Positions 9,353-20,561 of a stretch of DNA of 57,592 bases are shown in pieces (the first letter of the stretch is position 1; every line of letters begins with the position of its first letter). Source of the DNA: Bdellovibrio sp. (GTDB lineage Bacteria; Bdellovibrionota; Bdellovibrionia; Bdellovibrionales; Bdellovibrionaceae); the NCBI GenBank assembly GCA_014376935.1, contig JACMQO010000040.1:1-57592 (forward strand), in the 5' to 3' direction. The position numbers and the translations under genes are program-made. The notes beneath the pieces are model-generated. The model was not told the origin of the DNA, ran no database searches, and worked only from the letters and a program-made list of their open reading frames with translations.

Positions 9353-10495
9353 TTATAAGATGAAGTACGAAGTTACAAAAATAACCGTCGCAGTAATTAT
9401 CGTGTTTGCTAAAGCCCATGGAAGCATTGTTTTCCAACCTAAATCCATCAACTGATCGTATCTAAAACGCGGCAACGTCCAACGAACGTGAATAAAGATC
9501 CACAAAAAGATCGCAAACTTAACCGTGTAACAAAGGAAGTGCGCGATCACGCTAAGAATATTTGCTACTTGGTTTGAAACCGATAACGTATCTGCAAACC
9601 ACTGCTGAACATCGGCCGGAGTCGCCGCCCAAATGCTGTAGCCGCCGAAGTAGAAGGTCACCATTAAGCCCGAAGCGATCATCATATGACCGTACTCGCC
9701 GATGAAGAACATCAACATTTTAAATCCGCCGTACTCAGTATGGAAGCCGGCAACTAGTTCGGCCTCACCCTCTGCCAAGTCGAATGGTAAGCGGTTTGAT
9801 TCAGCAAAAGCCGCAGCAAAGAATAAGATCGCGCCAACCGGTTGGTAGAAAATACCCCAGTTTGGAGCCCATGGAGCCGTAATCGTATAACCAAAGGCCG
9901 AGAAATGAAACGCACCCGCCTGAGCATGAATCATTTCAGTTAGATTAAACGTTCCGTAAAGTAAAATCACACCGACGATCGCCAAACCCAAAGCTAATTC
10001 GTAAGAGATAATTTGTGCCGAAGCACGCAAAGCTCCCATTAAAGAAAACTTACTTCCCGAACCCCAACCCGCCATTAAAATCGTGTAGGCCGCTAAAGAA
10101 GAAATACCTAAAATGAAAACGATTCCAACGTTAACTTCGTAACCTTGAATTAAAAACGTATAGCTTTCTGTAACTAGCGGAACCGACATCGGAATCGCCA
10201 TGTAGGCGATCGCCGCAGGAATTAAAGCAAAAACCGGAGCACAGTAAAATAAGAAACGATTACCCGCTTCAGGGGCAAAATCTTCTTTCGTTAAAAACTT
10301 AACCGCATCGGCTAGTAACTGAATCAAGCCCAAAGGTCCAACACGGTTCGGGCCAAAACGATTTTGAATGAAAGCAGATCCTCGGCGCTCTAACCAAACT
10401 AAGATTGGAACCGCTTGAACCATCATGAAGAATACTAAAATTGTTTTAACCGCGTTGATCGCGATTTCGAACGTTGAATTACCCATTGATAACAT
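9353..10495 (-). CDS. nuoH: NADH-quinone oxidoreductase subunit H
   Basis: This 380-residue subunit lies at the junction of the membrane and peripheral arms and forms part of the quinone chamber. Recognisable motifs are 'ERRGSAFIQNRFGPNRVGPLGLIQLLADAVKFLTKE' near residues 35-70, 'SNRLPFDLAEGEAELVAGFHTEYGG' with its acidic cluster, and 'RWTLPRFRYDQLMDLGWK' near the C-terminus. The ATG at 10495 with an upstream GGAGTGGGA is preferred; a GTG at 10507 would overlap nuoA by ten bases. It is a little longer than the E. coli protein (325) because of a longer N-terminal part and an insertion in the second half. Confidence 0.96.
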   Translation of the reverse strand: MLSMGNSTFEIAINAVKTILVFFMMVQAVPILVWLERRGSAFIQNRFGPNRVGPLGLIQLLADAVKFLTKEDFAPEAGNRFLFYCAPVFALIPAAIAYMAIPMSVPLVTESYTFLIQGYEVNVGIVFILGISSLAAYTILMAGWGSGSKFSLMGALRASAQIISYELALGLAIVGVILLYGTFNLTEMIHAQAGAFHFSAFGYTITAPWAPNWGIFYQPVGAILFFAAAFAESNRLPFDLAEGEAELVAGFHTEYGGFKMLMFFIGEYGHMMIASGLMVTFYFGGYSIWAATPADVQQWFADTLSVSNQVANILSVIAHFLCYTVKFAIFLWIFIHVRWTLPRFRYDQLMDLGWKTMLPWALANTIITATVIFVTSYFIL

Positions 10496-10497
10496 AA

Positions 10498-10869
10498 TTA
10501 GTCCCACTCCAAGGCTTTAGATCGAATTTCCCACCATAAACCGAAAATAAAAATAACTAAGAAAATCATCATTGAAGCGAACATATAAAGTCCAACGCCC
10601 GAAGCGATGAAACTTTTAAAGTTGCTGGCCCATGGATACATGAAGATGATCTCGATATCGAAAAGAATAAATAAAATCGCTGTCAGATAAAATTTGACCG
10701 AGATCTTCGTGTCTTTCTTTTCTTCGCCAATGATACCGCACTCGTATACATCGAATTTTGCTTGGCTTGTTTTCTTTGCTTTACCGCCAGTCCAGCGGGC
10801 TAAGAAAATTAAAAACGTACCAAATGCAGCAATAAATAACGTGATAAAAATCACTCCACCTAATGGCAT
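10498..10869 (-). CDS. nuoA: NADH-quinone oxidoreductase subunit A
   Basis: This 123-residue three-helix subunit is the first gene of the operon. The family motif 'KFDVYECGIIGEEKKDTKISVKFYLTAILFILFDIEIIFMYPWA' has the cysteine-bearing loop and the FDIE glutamates, which lie close to the quinone site. The ATG at 10869 follows a near-perfect AAGGAGG; an in-frame upstream codon would skip that site. The next gene is nuoH rather than nuoB, so nuoBCD, nuoEFG and nuoI are all missing from the cluster. An inverted repeat TTGAAA-N11-TTTCAA (10879-10901) lies just upstream of the Shine-Dalgarno. Confidence 0.95.
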   Translation of the reverse strand: MPLGGVIFITLFIAAFGTFLIFLARWTGGKAKKTSQAKFDVYECGIIGEEKKDTKISVKFYLTAILFILFDIEIIFMYPWASNFKSFIASGVGLYMFASMMIFLVIFIFGLWWEIRSKALEWD

Positions 10870-11074
10870 GAGTCCTCCTTGAAAATATGATGACATTTCA
10901 ACATCTTAGTTCTTAAAAGCCAACGCCTAAAAACTGGCGAATTTTCAAAAAGTCTAGGTCGCAATTTCGTCCAATTTTTACGCCACCCCGGCCGAATAAC
11001 TTTTTTGTTAATTGCTGTTCTCAAAATAACTTAGCTTGCTGAAGTTTTTAGATTTCGCTAAGGTCTTCGAATTC

Positions 11075-14000
11075 ATGAATACTCAAGTGACGCACTCTCG
11101 ACTCGAAGGTTTTTTGCTTCGCGGTCTACAAAAAAATAAAAGCTTGTTCACTATCGAGGGCACTTCGTCGGAAGCCGCTATTTCGTATTTTTTGTCACAG
11201 TCATTGTCTAAAGAAATTAATAACTTACCAAGGCTTGTGGTCACAGCTAGTTTAGATGAGGCCAAGCTTTTTGAACAGCAAATGCGCTTTTTTTCGCCAC
11301 ACTTTCGCTGCCATTTGATGCAACACCATGACATCAGTTTTTACTCAGGACTTTACCCTTCGCCGGCTATAACCCAATCGCGTGTTGAATTTTTATACTG
11401 GGCTGCGCGCGCCCAAAAAAGCGACATTTTTATCGCGCCGATTTCTGCACTCCTTCAGCTTTCAGTTCCATTCTTTGAGTTTTCTAAACGTTGCCATATT
11501 TTTAAAAAAGGTGACGAGCTACCTGCCGATTTAGCGCAATTTTTTAACCTACTTGGATATCAACCGGCACCGATTATCGAAGATAAAGGCCAGTACAGTA
11601 TCCGGGGCGGCATCGTTGATGTTTTTTCACCGGCCGATAGCGCTCCCGTTCGTCTTGAACTTTTTGGTGATCAGATTGAAAGCCTTCGTACTTTTTCAAC
11701 TGTTAATCAACGAAGCCTTGATGAGGTCACGCAATTAAATCTATGCCCTGTCTACGAAACCGATTTAAGCGACGATCATTTAGAAAAACTAATCTCAAGT
11801 TTTCGTAAAACATTAAAAGACCGAAAAGTTCTACAGGCCGAAATCGAAGAAACGGTCCGAAGCTTAACTTTAAAAAATTATTTTCCCGGAAATGAATTTT
11901 TGCTGTCACACAATTACGAAAAATTAGTTTCGCCCCTGGATCACTTCAGTTCGGGTTTGAATATATTTTTATTAGACCCGGCAGAGATCCAAAGATCGGC
12001 CGAACAATACTATCAAGAGCTTTTGGCCGAATCAAAAATGCCAACAGCGCACTTGTTTCATCCCGACCTTAAAAAAGTACAAATGTCTTATGAGGATTTG
12101 AAGTGGCCTGACGAATCGCGCATCTTTCGATTCTCGAACCTTTCGTACTTCGACGAGCAAAATGAAAATGAAGAGCGCTTAGCGTACAGAACTTTGCCGC
12201 TGACCGAGTTTTCAAACTTAGCGCAAAACTTAGTTCCGGCATCTGAAACTTGGCAAAACCAAGCGTTACCGAAAATTGCCAAGTGGTTGCAAGATGATTA
12301 CAAAATTTTTATTTGTGTCAAATCTGCGACGCAAATCGACCGCCTAAAAGTACTACTTTTACGATTAGATTTAAAAATAGAAATCGCCCACGCAGATAGC
12401 TTTGATTGGGATTCGTGGCTAACAAACACGAAAATCACTTTGATTCCGCGCCCGCTGGGCGAAACGATTCAGTTCGTCGATGAAAAAGTTATTTTCTTGC
12501 GGGATGATGATTTTTTCGGGCGTAAGCAACGTTCAAGCAGCTCTGCATCGGGCTCATCGTACGAACAGTTTTCGGCCAAGGCGAAAAGTCTTAGTTTCGG
12601 CGATCTAAAACCACAAGATTTAGTCGTGCATATCAAACACGGCGTCGGCGTTTACGAAGGTTTAAAAGTCATGAATGTTGGCGGCGTCGATTCTGAATTC
12701 ATTCAAGTCGCCTACAAAGACAAAGATAAATTATATTTACCCGTTTATCGTGTTGGTCAGTTGCAAAAATTTTCAGGCCCGTCGGTCACGACCGTTCTAG
12801 ATAAGTTAGGCGGCACAGGTTGGGAAAAAACCAAAATCAAAGTTAAAAGTCATTTACGCGATATCGCTTCTGAACTTTTAAATTTATACGCTATCCGTTC
12901 AGAAATTAAACGTGACCCGATCATGCTCGACGAATTTGCTTACGCGCAATTTGAAAAAGATTTTCCGTTTGATGAAACAGATGATCAATTGCGCGCCATC
13001 GCTGATTTACAAAAAGATTTACATTCTGATAAGCCGATGGATCGCTTAGTTTGCGGTGATGTTGGCTTTGGTAAAACCGAAGTGTGCATGCGCGCCGCCT
13101 TTCAGGTGGCACAAAATAAAAAACAGGTCGGCGTTTTAGCCCCAACCACCGTTTTAACTTTTCAACATTTAGAAACTTTTAAAAAACGTTTCGCCAGCAC
13201 GCCCGACATTCAAATTCGCTCTTTAAATCGTTTTGTTCCGCCCGCTGAACAAAAGAAAACTTTGGCTGAGCTTAAAGAAGGTAAAGTTGACATCTTAATC
13301 GGAACGCACCGTCTTTTAAGTAAAGATGTCGTATTTAAAGATTTAGGTTTGCTGATTGTCGATGAAGAACAAAAGTTCGGAGTTCTTCATAAAGAGAAAA
13401 TTAAAAAATTAAAGAATAACGTCGACACATTAACGTTATCTGCAACACCAATTCCAAGAACGCTGAACTTAAGCTTCACGGGTGTTCGTGACTTATCGAT
13501 TATTAACACGGCTCCGGTTGATCGTTTGCCAACTAGAACTTTCATTTCGAAATTCGACACCGAACTTATTCGCAAAGGAATTACCTCTGAAATCGCTCGC
13601 GGCGGCCAAGTTTATTTCATACATAACCGCGTGCAAAGTATTTACGGATTAATGGACGAACTTCGCACCATCTGCCCCGATGCCCGCATGCGGGTGGCCC
13701 ACGGCCAAATGGAAGAACACGAATTAGAAGCGGCCATGCTTGCTTTCTTCAATCACGAAATCGACGTCTTAGTTTGTACCGCGATCGTTGAGTCCGGCAT
13801 GGACGTGCCACGTGCCAACACCATGTTTATCGACCAAGCGCATATGTTTGGCTTATCGCAACTTTATCAACTACGCGGCCGCGTTGGCCGAAGCAAGGCA
13901 CGTGCGTACTGTTATTTATTATTACCAAAAGATAGAAAGATCGAAAAAGACGCGCAAGAAAGACTTAAAATTATCCAAGAAAACTCAGCATTAGGATCTG

Positions 14001-14593
14001 GTATCCGCATTGCCCAATACGATCTAGAATTACGCGGAGCCGGAAATATTTTAGGCGACGATCAATCTGGTCATGTGAACTCGGTCGGTTACGAATTATA
14101 CATGGATTTGTTGAATGAAGCTTTATCAGAAGCTCGCGGTGAAAACATTCCAGATCGCGATTTAGATCCGGAAATTAACTTAAGAATTCCAGCGCTAATT
14201 CCTGATAGCTACATCGCAGATATTCGTATCCGTTTAAGTTATTACAAGGCCTTATCTGAAATTAAGTCACAAATGGATTTAGATCACATCGAAGCAGAAC
14301 TTACTGATCAGTTCGGAGAAATTCCAGAGCCCGTCGTGAATTTAATGGGCCTGATGCTAATCAGAAAACAATGTAAAGACCTTGGTGTTCGTGATGTCAG
14401 TGCGGGTCCAAAAAATATTTCTTTAATCTTTACCGAACGCACGCGCTTAAAGCCCGAGGCGGCAATTCGTTTAGCGATGCGCGAGAATAAAAAATATTCG
14501 ATCACGCCCGATCAGCGCTTAAACATCCGCGTGAACAACATCACATGGTCAGCCGTTTACGAAGAACTTAATTATTTGTTGTCGTTAATTTAG
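11075..14593 (+). CDS. mfd: Transcription-repair coupling factor
   Basis: This 1172-residue DNA translocase releases RNA polymerase stalled at lesions and recruits UvrA. In order it has a UvrB-like N-terminal module, a CarD-like RNA-polymerase-interaction domain around residues 505-570 (VVHIKHGVGVYEGL), then RecG-like helicase lobes. These carry Walker A GDVGFGKTE (about 660-668), DEEQ (about 762), SATPIPRT, VESGMD and QLRGRVGRS. A C-terminal regulatory domain follows. Two starts are possible: TTG at 11036 or ATG at 11075. I chose the ATG because the extra 13 residues are not family-like, although its Shine-Dalgarno (AAGG) is distant. It is transcribed alone, divergent from nuoA and convergent with the outer-membrane protein gene 18 bases downstream. 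Confidence 0.96.
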   Translation: MNTQVTHSRLEGFLLRGLQKNKSLFTIEGTSSEAAISYFLSQSLSKEINNLPRLVVTASLDEAKLFEQQMRFFSPHFRCHLMQHHDISFYSGLYPSPAITQSRVEFLYWAARAQKSDIFIAPISALLQLSVPFFEFSKRCHIFKKGDELPADLAQFFNLLGYQPAPIIEDKGQYSIRGGIVDVFSPADSAPVRLELFGDQIESLRTFSTVNQRSLDEVTQLNLCPVYETDLSDDHLEKLISSFRKTLKDRKVLQAEIEETVRSLTLKNYFPGNEFLLSHNYEKLVSPLDHFSSGLNIFLLDPAEIQRSAEQYYQELLAESKMPTAHLFHPDLKKVQMSYEDLKWPDESRIFRFSNLSYFDEQNENEERLAYRTLPLTEFSNLAQNLVPASETWQNQALPKIAKWLQDDYKIFICVKSATQIDRLKVLLLRLDLKIEIAHADSFDWDSWLTNTKITLIPRPLGETIQFVDEKVIFLRDDDFFGRKQRSSSSASGSSYEQFSAKAKSLSFGDLKPQDLVVHIKHGVGVYEGLKVMNVGGVDSEFIQVAYKDKDKLYLPVYRVGQLQKFSGPSVTTVLDKLGGTGWEKTKIKVKSHLRDIASELLNLYAIRSEIKRDPIMLDEFAYAQFEKDFPFDETDDQLRAIADLQKDLHSDKPMDRLVCGDVGFGKTEVCMRAAFQVAQNKKQVGVLAPTTVLTFQHLETFKKRFASTPDIQIRSLNRFVPPAEQKKTLAELKEGKVDILIGTHRLLSKDVVFKDLGLLIVDEEQKFGVLHKEKIKKLKNNVDTLTLSATPIPRTLNLSFTGVRDLSIINTAPVDRLPTRTFISKFDTELIRKGITSEIARGGQVYFIHNRVQSIYGLMDELRTICPDARMRVAHGQMEEHELEAAMLAFFNHEIDVLVCTAIVESGMDVPRANTMFIDQAHMFGLSQLYQLRGRVGRSKARAYCYLLLPKDRKIEKDAQERLKIIQENSALGSGIRIAQYDLELRGAGNILGDDQSGHVNSVGYELYMDLLNEALSEARGENIPDRDLDPEINLRIPALIPDSYIADIRIRLSYYKALSEIKSQMDLDHIEAELTDQFGEIPEPVVNLMGLMLIRKQCKDLGVRDVSAGPKNISLIFTERTRLKPEAAIRLAMRENKKYSITPDQRLNIRVNNITWSAVYEELNYLLSLI

Positions 14594-14611
14594 CGCCGAA
14601 GAAGTTTGAAT

Positions 14612-15625
14612 TTAAAATTCCATTTTCAAAGCGACCCCAATAGTCCCTTCAGAGCGCATATCTGGGTCGGCACTATGTGTCTCTGGATTGTTCGGAACAT
14701 ATGTTCCTGCTGATGCACTTGGCTCATACCAGGTCGCATACACATCTAAAAAAGTATTTTCTAACCCTGATGACCGTAAGCCCTCACTGTGTGTCGAAGA
14801 GTCAATTCCCTTTTCAATCCAGTTGAGCTGAAATAAAAGTCCTGCACGAAAATTTAAACTCGGTTGCGTCGTTGCCGACGTGCTGGCATCACCGATCGTC
14901 TCTGTGACATCAAACTGATGAACCCCAACTTGTCCATACGGAACAACCCAAGGTTCGTTGAAAAGCATATCGGCCGCATAACCTAAGGATAAATTAAGTC
15001 TAGAAACCTCCAGTTTATTCTTAACCGCGGTGACTGTGTCAGATGCGCTTCCCACGGCGTACGAACCCATTAGGTAAACTGCGCCTAATTGAAAATTATA
15101 TTTGTAGCCCACCTCGACATTAATAAGACTGATCGAAGAACCGCCGACAAGCTCCTTAATATTTACGTCTGTCGCAGAAAGCAAAGAATAGTATTCCGTC
15201 GGCTCGATATTCTCTATACCGACTTCAAATAAAAATCCGTGCTTACCACGTCTTTGTTTATACGGTTTACTGTAGTCTTGAACGCGCTCGTAACGAACTT
15301 CAGGCTCTGGTGAATAGTCACGTTCATCGATAACGTAACCACTATTGTTCGCGCTGGCGCGTAAGTCTTCATTTGTAAAACTTGGTTGTGCTGTCTGTGT
15401 TTCAAGGACTTGATTTAAATCTGCACTAGGAATCTCTGAAGTCAGCGCGTTCGAACTTGCTGCTGAGTCGGCGCCGATATTTAACTCTTCAAGCATTAAA
15501 TCTTTTTCAACTTGTTCGTCTGGTCCGATCGATGTTGTTGCGGCCGTTGCGACCAAAGAAAAATTCAGAGCAAAAACGCTTATTGAAAACAGAATGATAT
15601 GTCTAAAAAGACTGCTTTTTATCAT
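14612..15625 (-). CDS. Predicted outer-membrane beta-barrel protein
   Basis: The 337-residue precursor starts with a clear signal peptide (residues 1-29, ending ...LVATAA). A low-complexity, acidic periplasmic-type segment of about 90 residues follows (DEQVEKD..., ASANNSG...). From about residue 120 the pattern is one of alternating short amphipathic strands (FLFEVGIENIE, LINVEVGYKYNFQLGAVYLMGSYAVG, LNLSLGYAADML, LNFRAGLLFQLNW), and the last residues GVALKMEF end in Phe. That is the usual signature for BamA recognition. No specific family is recognised. It is probably a single-gene unit; the atpC terminator lies upstream. Confidence 0.8.
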   Translation of the reverse strand: MIKSSLFRHIILFSISVFALNFSLVATAATTSIGPDEQVEKDLMLEELNIGADSAASSNALTSEIPSADLNQVLETQTAQPSFTNEDLRASANNSGYVIDERDYSPEPEVRYERVQDYSKPYKQRRGKHGFLFEVGIENIEPTEYYSLLSATDVNIKELVGGSSISLINVEVGYKYNFQLGAVYLMGSYAVGSASDTVTAVKNKLEVSRLNLSLGYAADMLFNEPWVVPYGQVGVHQFDVTETIGDASTSATTQPSLNFRAGLLFQLNWIEKGIDSSTHSEGLRSSGLENTFLDVYATWYEPSASAGTYVPNNPETHSADPDMRSEGTIGVALKMEF

Positions 15626-15678
15626 GTCTTATCGTAGATCTTTTCTTCAACGGGTTTGACTAAAGAAACGCTTTCGAC

Positions 15679-15713
15679 AAAAAAAAAGACCAAGGTGTTA
15701 CGACCTTGGTCTT
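15679..15713 (-). terminator. Intrinsic terminator of the F1 ATP synthase operon
   Basis: An 11-bp perfect stem (15686-15696 with 15703-15713) encloses a 6-base loop. On the minus strand it is followed by nine U residues (the A-run at 15679-15687). It lies about 33 bases after the atpC stop. This is the strongest terminator in the window. Confidence 0.93.
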
Positions 15714-15745
15714 ATCTGATTTTAAAAATCGTATTTAGAACAGAG

Positions 15746-16150
15746 CTAGTGCTTAACTACGTCCATTGCGGCACGCGCTTTAGCAGCATCATTTACGGTT
15801 AAGTTAAATTCAGCGTCAGTTAAAATTTCTGTCGCTAACTTTTTCTCTGCCGTCGCAACTGCTTTTTCAGAATCTGCAACAGAAACCTCTTCAGGTGTTT
15901 GCATGAACTCAGCTAAAACATTTACGCCTTCAGTCGTCACTTCACAGTAACCCCAGCTGATAACCGCTTTGTGCGTTTTATCGACGCCTTTGATTCTGTA
16001 TTTTAAGATGCCAGTTCCTAAAGTTGTGATCATTGGCGAGTGACCCGGAAGAATCGTAACTTCGCCAGCATACGCCGGCACAGTTACTTCCGTGATCTCT
16101 TGGTCAAAGACCGCTTTTTTTTCTGGAGTTAGTAAGTTTAATTTAAACAT
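15746..16150 (-). CDS. atpC: ATP synthase F1 subunit epsilon
   Basis: This 134-residue rotor and regulatory subunit of F1 has an N-terminal beta-sandwich (KLNLLTPEKKAVFDQEITEVTVPAYAGEVTILPGHSPMITTLGTGIL) that is typical and complete. The C-terminal helical hairpin, which can inhibit ATP hydrolysis, is present from about residue 95. It is the last gene of the cluster, 9 bases after atpD and in front of the terminator. Confidence 0.96.
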   Translation of the reverse strand: MFKLNLLTPEKKAVFDQEITEVTVPAYAGEVTILPGHSPMITTLGTGILKYRIKGVDKTHKAVISWGYCEVTTEGVNVLAEFMQTPEEVSVADSEKAVATAEKKLATEILTDAEFNLTVNDAAKARAAMDVVKH

Positions 16151-16159
16151 TTTTTCCTA

Positions 16160-17590
<1,431 letters not shown>

Positions 17591-17614
17591 TTAAAAATTA
17601 AACTTAAATCGCAA

Positions 17615-18484
17615 CTACTTAAGCGACTCTGCTCCACTGACGATCTCTGTTAACTCTGTTGTGATTTTCTCTTGGCGCGCTTTGTTATACGTTAACGTTA
17701 ATTTGCTAATCATATCGCGCGCATTATTCGAAGAGTTTTCCATCGCCGTCATACGCGCACCATGTTCTGAAGCTACTGATTCAGACATTGCGCGGTACAA
17801 TTGAAGGTTGAAGTTTTTCTTCAATAGTTCTTCGATAATTTTTTCCGGAGAGGGATCAAAAATCATGTCGGCATTAAACTTTGTTAACGATGCCGCTTCC
17901 GACATGTCGACCTCAATCGGCAATAAAGTTTCGCAAGTTACTTTCTGAGAAATCGCTGACTTAAATTCATTATAAATCATACGCACTTCGTCGTATTTAT
18001 CGTTTAAGAATCGCTCAACGACGCTTTCTGCAATTGTGCTGGCTAGCGCGTAAGAGATATCTTTTTCTAGCTTAGTAAATATTTCGATGCCTTTAATATT
18101 CTTGCGGGCAAAAAAATCAGCGCCGCGTTTTCCAATAAAGATAAAGTCGATATTCACTTTTGATTTATTCTCTGCGTGGTATTTTTCAGCGAATTTATTA
18201 ATGCCGCTATTAAATGCGCCAGCTAAGCCGCGATCTGAAGTTAAAACGATTAACAAAACGTTTTTCACGTTACGACGGGCCATCATCAAAGGATGACTGA
18301 CCTTTTGAGTCGCCGCGATGTTCGCGATGACTTGTTTTAAAGTCAGCGCGTACGGACGCATGTTTTGAATGTTGTTTTGCGCTTTTCTTAATTTCGCCGC
18401 CGATACTAGCTTCATCGCTTTCGTGATTTGCTGAGTGTTCTTTGTCGAATCAATTCTTAAGCGTATATCTTTTAAGTTTGCCAC
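17615..18484 (-). CDS. atpG: ATP synthase F1 subunit gamma
   Basis: The 289-residue central stalk subunit is all-helical at both ends. The N-terminal 'MANLKDIRLRIDSTKNTQQITKAMKLVSAAKLRKAQ' and C-terminal 'TAMENSSNNARDMISKLTLTYNKARQEKITTELTEIVSGAESL' helices form the coiled-coil shaft and match the family closely. The Rossmann-like middle contains 'LLIVLTSDRGLAGAFN'. It lies 13 bases after atpA in the operon. Confidence 0.97.
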   Translation of the reverse strand: MANLKDIRLRIDSTKNTQQITKAMKLVSAAKLRKAQNNIQNMRPYALTLKQVIANIAATQKVSHPLMMARRNVKNVLLIVLTSDRGLAGAFNSGINKFAEKYHAENKSKVNIDFIFIGKRGADFFARKNIKGIEIFTKLEKDISYALASTIAESVVERFLNDKYDEVRMIYNEFKSAISQKVTCETLLPIEVDMSEAASLTKFNADMIFDPSPEKIIEELLKKNFNLQLYRAMSESVASEHGARMTAMENSSNNARDMISKLTLTYNKARQEKITTELTEIVSGAESLK

Positions 18485-18497
18485 TTAAAACCTTCAA

Positions 18498-20018
18498 TTA
18501 CTTAGAGGGTTGAAAAATCGCTTTAAATTCGCCAAGCGCGCTCACTAAATCTTTTTTCAAATCGTCAGAAATGGCTTTCTTGTCTTCGATTGTTTTTAAG
18601 ATTTGAGGGAACTTTTGCTTGAAGAACTGAAGCATTTCGATTTCGTAACGTTTAACATCAGTTTCAGGGATTGAGTCCGTGTAACCGTTTGTCGCTGCGA
18701 AAATCATCGCGATTTGCTCTTCAACTTTAGCGGGTTGGTATTGGCCTTGTTTTAAAACTTCAACCAAACGGCGGCCGCGAGCTAATTGTTGTTGAGACGC
18801 TTTATCTAAATCAGAAGCGAACGCAGCAAATGCTTCTAAAGCACGGAACTGAGCTAATTCTAATTTGATTGTACCAGCAACTTGTTTCATCGCTTTAATC
18901 TGAGCGGAACCACCCACGCGAGAAACCGATTTACCGATAGAAACCGCCGGACGAACACCTTTGTAGAATAAATCTGATTCTAAGAAGATCTGACCATCAG
19001 TGATCGAAATAACGTTTGTAGGAATGTAAGCCGAGATATCGCCTGCTTGCGTTTCAATGATTGGTAACGCAGTTAAAGAACCCGCACCTTTATCGTCAGA
19101 AACTTTTGCAGAACGTTCTAATAAACGGCTGTGTAAATAGAATACGTCGCCTGGGTACGCTTCACGTCCTGGGGGGCGACGTAATAATAAAGACATTTGA
19201 CGGTACGCTTGCGCTTGTTTTGTTAAGTCATCATAAATGATTAATGCATGTCTAGCAGAATCACGGAAGTATTCAGCCATCGCTGTTCCCGAATAAGCCG
19301 CTAAGTACTGCATCGGAGCTGGGTCAGAAGCGCCAGCAGCAATAATAGTTGTGTATTCTAATGCGCCCGCTTGGCGTAATTTTTCAACAACGATTGAAAC
19401 TGTCGATTGTTTTTGACCGATCGCTACGTAAAAGCAATGAACGCCTTGGCCTTTTTGATTGATAATTGTATCGATCGCGATTGCTGTTTTACCAGTTTGA
19501 CGGTCGCCGATGATTAACTCACGCTGACCACGGCCAATTGGAATCAAAGCATCGATTGCTTTCAAGCCTGTTTGTAATGGCTCGTGAACGGATTTACGGT
19601 AAACGATACCCGGAGCTTTTAATTCAACAACGCGCGAATGCGGAGTGTTGATCGGACCTTTTCCGTCAATAGGTTCACCTAGCGCATTGACTACGCGGCC
19701 AAGTAGCGCCTCTCCGACCGGAACAGAAACGATTTTTTTAGTCCGCTTTACAACATCGCCTTCTTTGATTTCACGGTCTTCACCGAAGATAACCACGCCG
19801 ACTTGAGCAGACTCTAAGTTTAACGCCATACCTGTTGCGCCACTTGCGAACTCCACAAGTTCACCGGCCATTACGTTTTCAAGACCATAAACGCGAGCAA
19901 CACCGTCACCAACAGAAAGCACGCTTCCTGTTTCTGCGATCTCGACTGATTTATTGTATTTTGAGATTTGTTCTTTTAGAACGCGACCGATTTCGTCGGC
20001 TCTGATTTGCGCTTCCAT
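18498..20018 (-). CDS. atpA: ATP synthase F1 subunit alpha
   Basis: The 506-residue non-catalytic nucleotide-binding subunit has Walker A GDRQTGKT at 171-178 and the arginine-finger region '[15 protein letters not shown]' near 365-380. The N-terminal strand-rich crown (residues 25-95) and C-terminal helical domain are intact, and length is normal. It directly abuts atpH (stop and next start adjacent), so expression is probably coupled. Confidence 0.98.
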   Translation of the reverse strand: MEAQIRADEIGRVLKEQISKYNKSVEIAETGSVLSVGDGVARVYGLENVMAGELVEFASGATGMALNLESAQVGVVIFGEDREIKEGDVVKRTKKIVSVPVGEALLGRVVNALGEPIDGKGPINTPHSRVVELKAPGIVYRKSVHEPLQTGLKAIDALIPIGRGQRELIIGDRQTGKTAIAIDTIINQKGQGVHCFYVAIGQKQSTVSIVVEKLRQAGALEYTTIIAAGASDPAPMQYLAAYSGTAMAEYFRDSARHALIIYDDLTKQAQAYRQMSLLLRRPPGREAYPGDVFYLHSRLLERSAKVSDDKGAGSLTALPIIETQAGDISAYIPTNVISITDGQIFLESDLFYKGVRPAVSIGKSVSRVGGSAQIKAMKQVAGTIKLELAQFRALEAFAAFASDLDKASQQQLARGRRLVEVLKQGQYQPAKVEEQIAMIFAATNGYTDSIPETDVKRYEIEMLQFFKQKFPQILKTIEDKKAISDDLKKDLVSALGEFKAIFQPSK

Positions 20019-20561
20019 TTATAGTCCTCTCTTAGAAATATCTTCTGTTAATTTTTTTAAATGATTTTGAGCTGAGTCGTCTAATATCCAACCACCAACT
20101 TGTACTTTAAATCCTGCGATCAAAGACTTGTCTGTTTGAACTTTCAAATGAACTTTCTTTTTTAAAACTTCAGAAACTTTTGCTTCTAATTTCGCTTTGA
20201 ACTCAGCCGTTGGCTCTTGAGCCGCAAACAAAACACCTTCAGCTTCTCCGCCCGATTGAGACGACTTCTCTTGAAATGCTTCGCTGATTTTTGCAATCAA
20301 CTGAATGCGTTCGTTTTGAACTAGCGTGATGATGAAGTTAAAAATTTCAGCCGAAACTTTTCCTTCTAAAGTTGCTTTCGCAACCATCATTTTATTTTCT
20401 TTTGAGTTGAACGGATTTTTAAAAAAATCGACAACATTTTGGTCGGAAAATGCTTTGGTAACAACGTCTAATTCGGCAGCCACTTTTGACAATGTGCTTG
20501 CGGCAAAACTAGTTTCAAACATCGCGTTCGCGTATTTTTCTACAATGATATCTGCGCTCAT
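20019..20561 (-). CDS. atpH: ATP synthase F1 subunit delta
   Basis: This 180-residue stator subunit links the top of F1 to the b/b' stalk. The N-terminal six-helix bundle begins 'IIVEKYANAMFETSFAAS', and the C-terminal signature 'DKSLIAGFKVQVGGWILDDSAQNHLKKL' is the family hallmark. Its start overlaps the stop of atpF by one base (TAATG). Confidence 0.95.
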   Translation of the reverse strand: MSADIIVEKYANAMFETSFAASTLSKVAAELDVVTKAFSDQNVVDFFKNPFNSKENKMMVAKATLEGKVSAEIFNFIITLVQNERIQLIAKISEAFQEKSSQSGGEAEGVLFAAQEPTAEFKAKLEAKVSEVLKKKVHLKVQTDKSLIAGFKVQVGGWILDDSAQNHLKKLTEDISKRGL

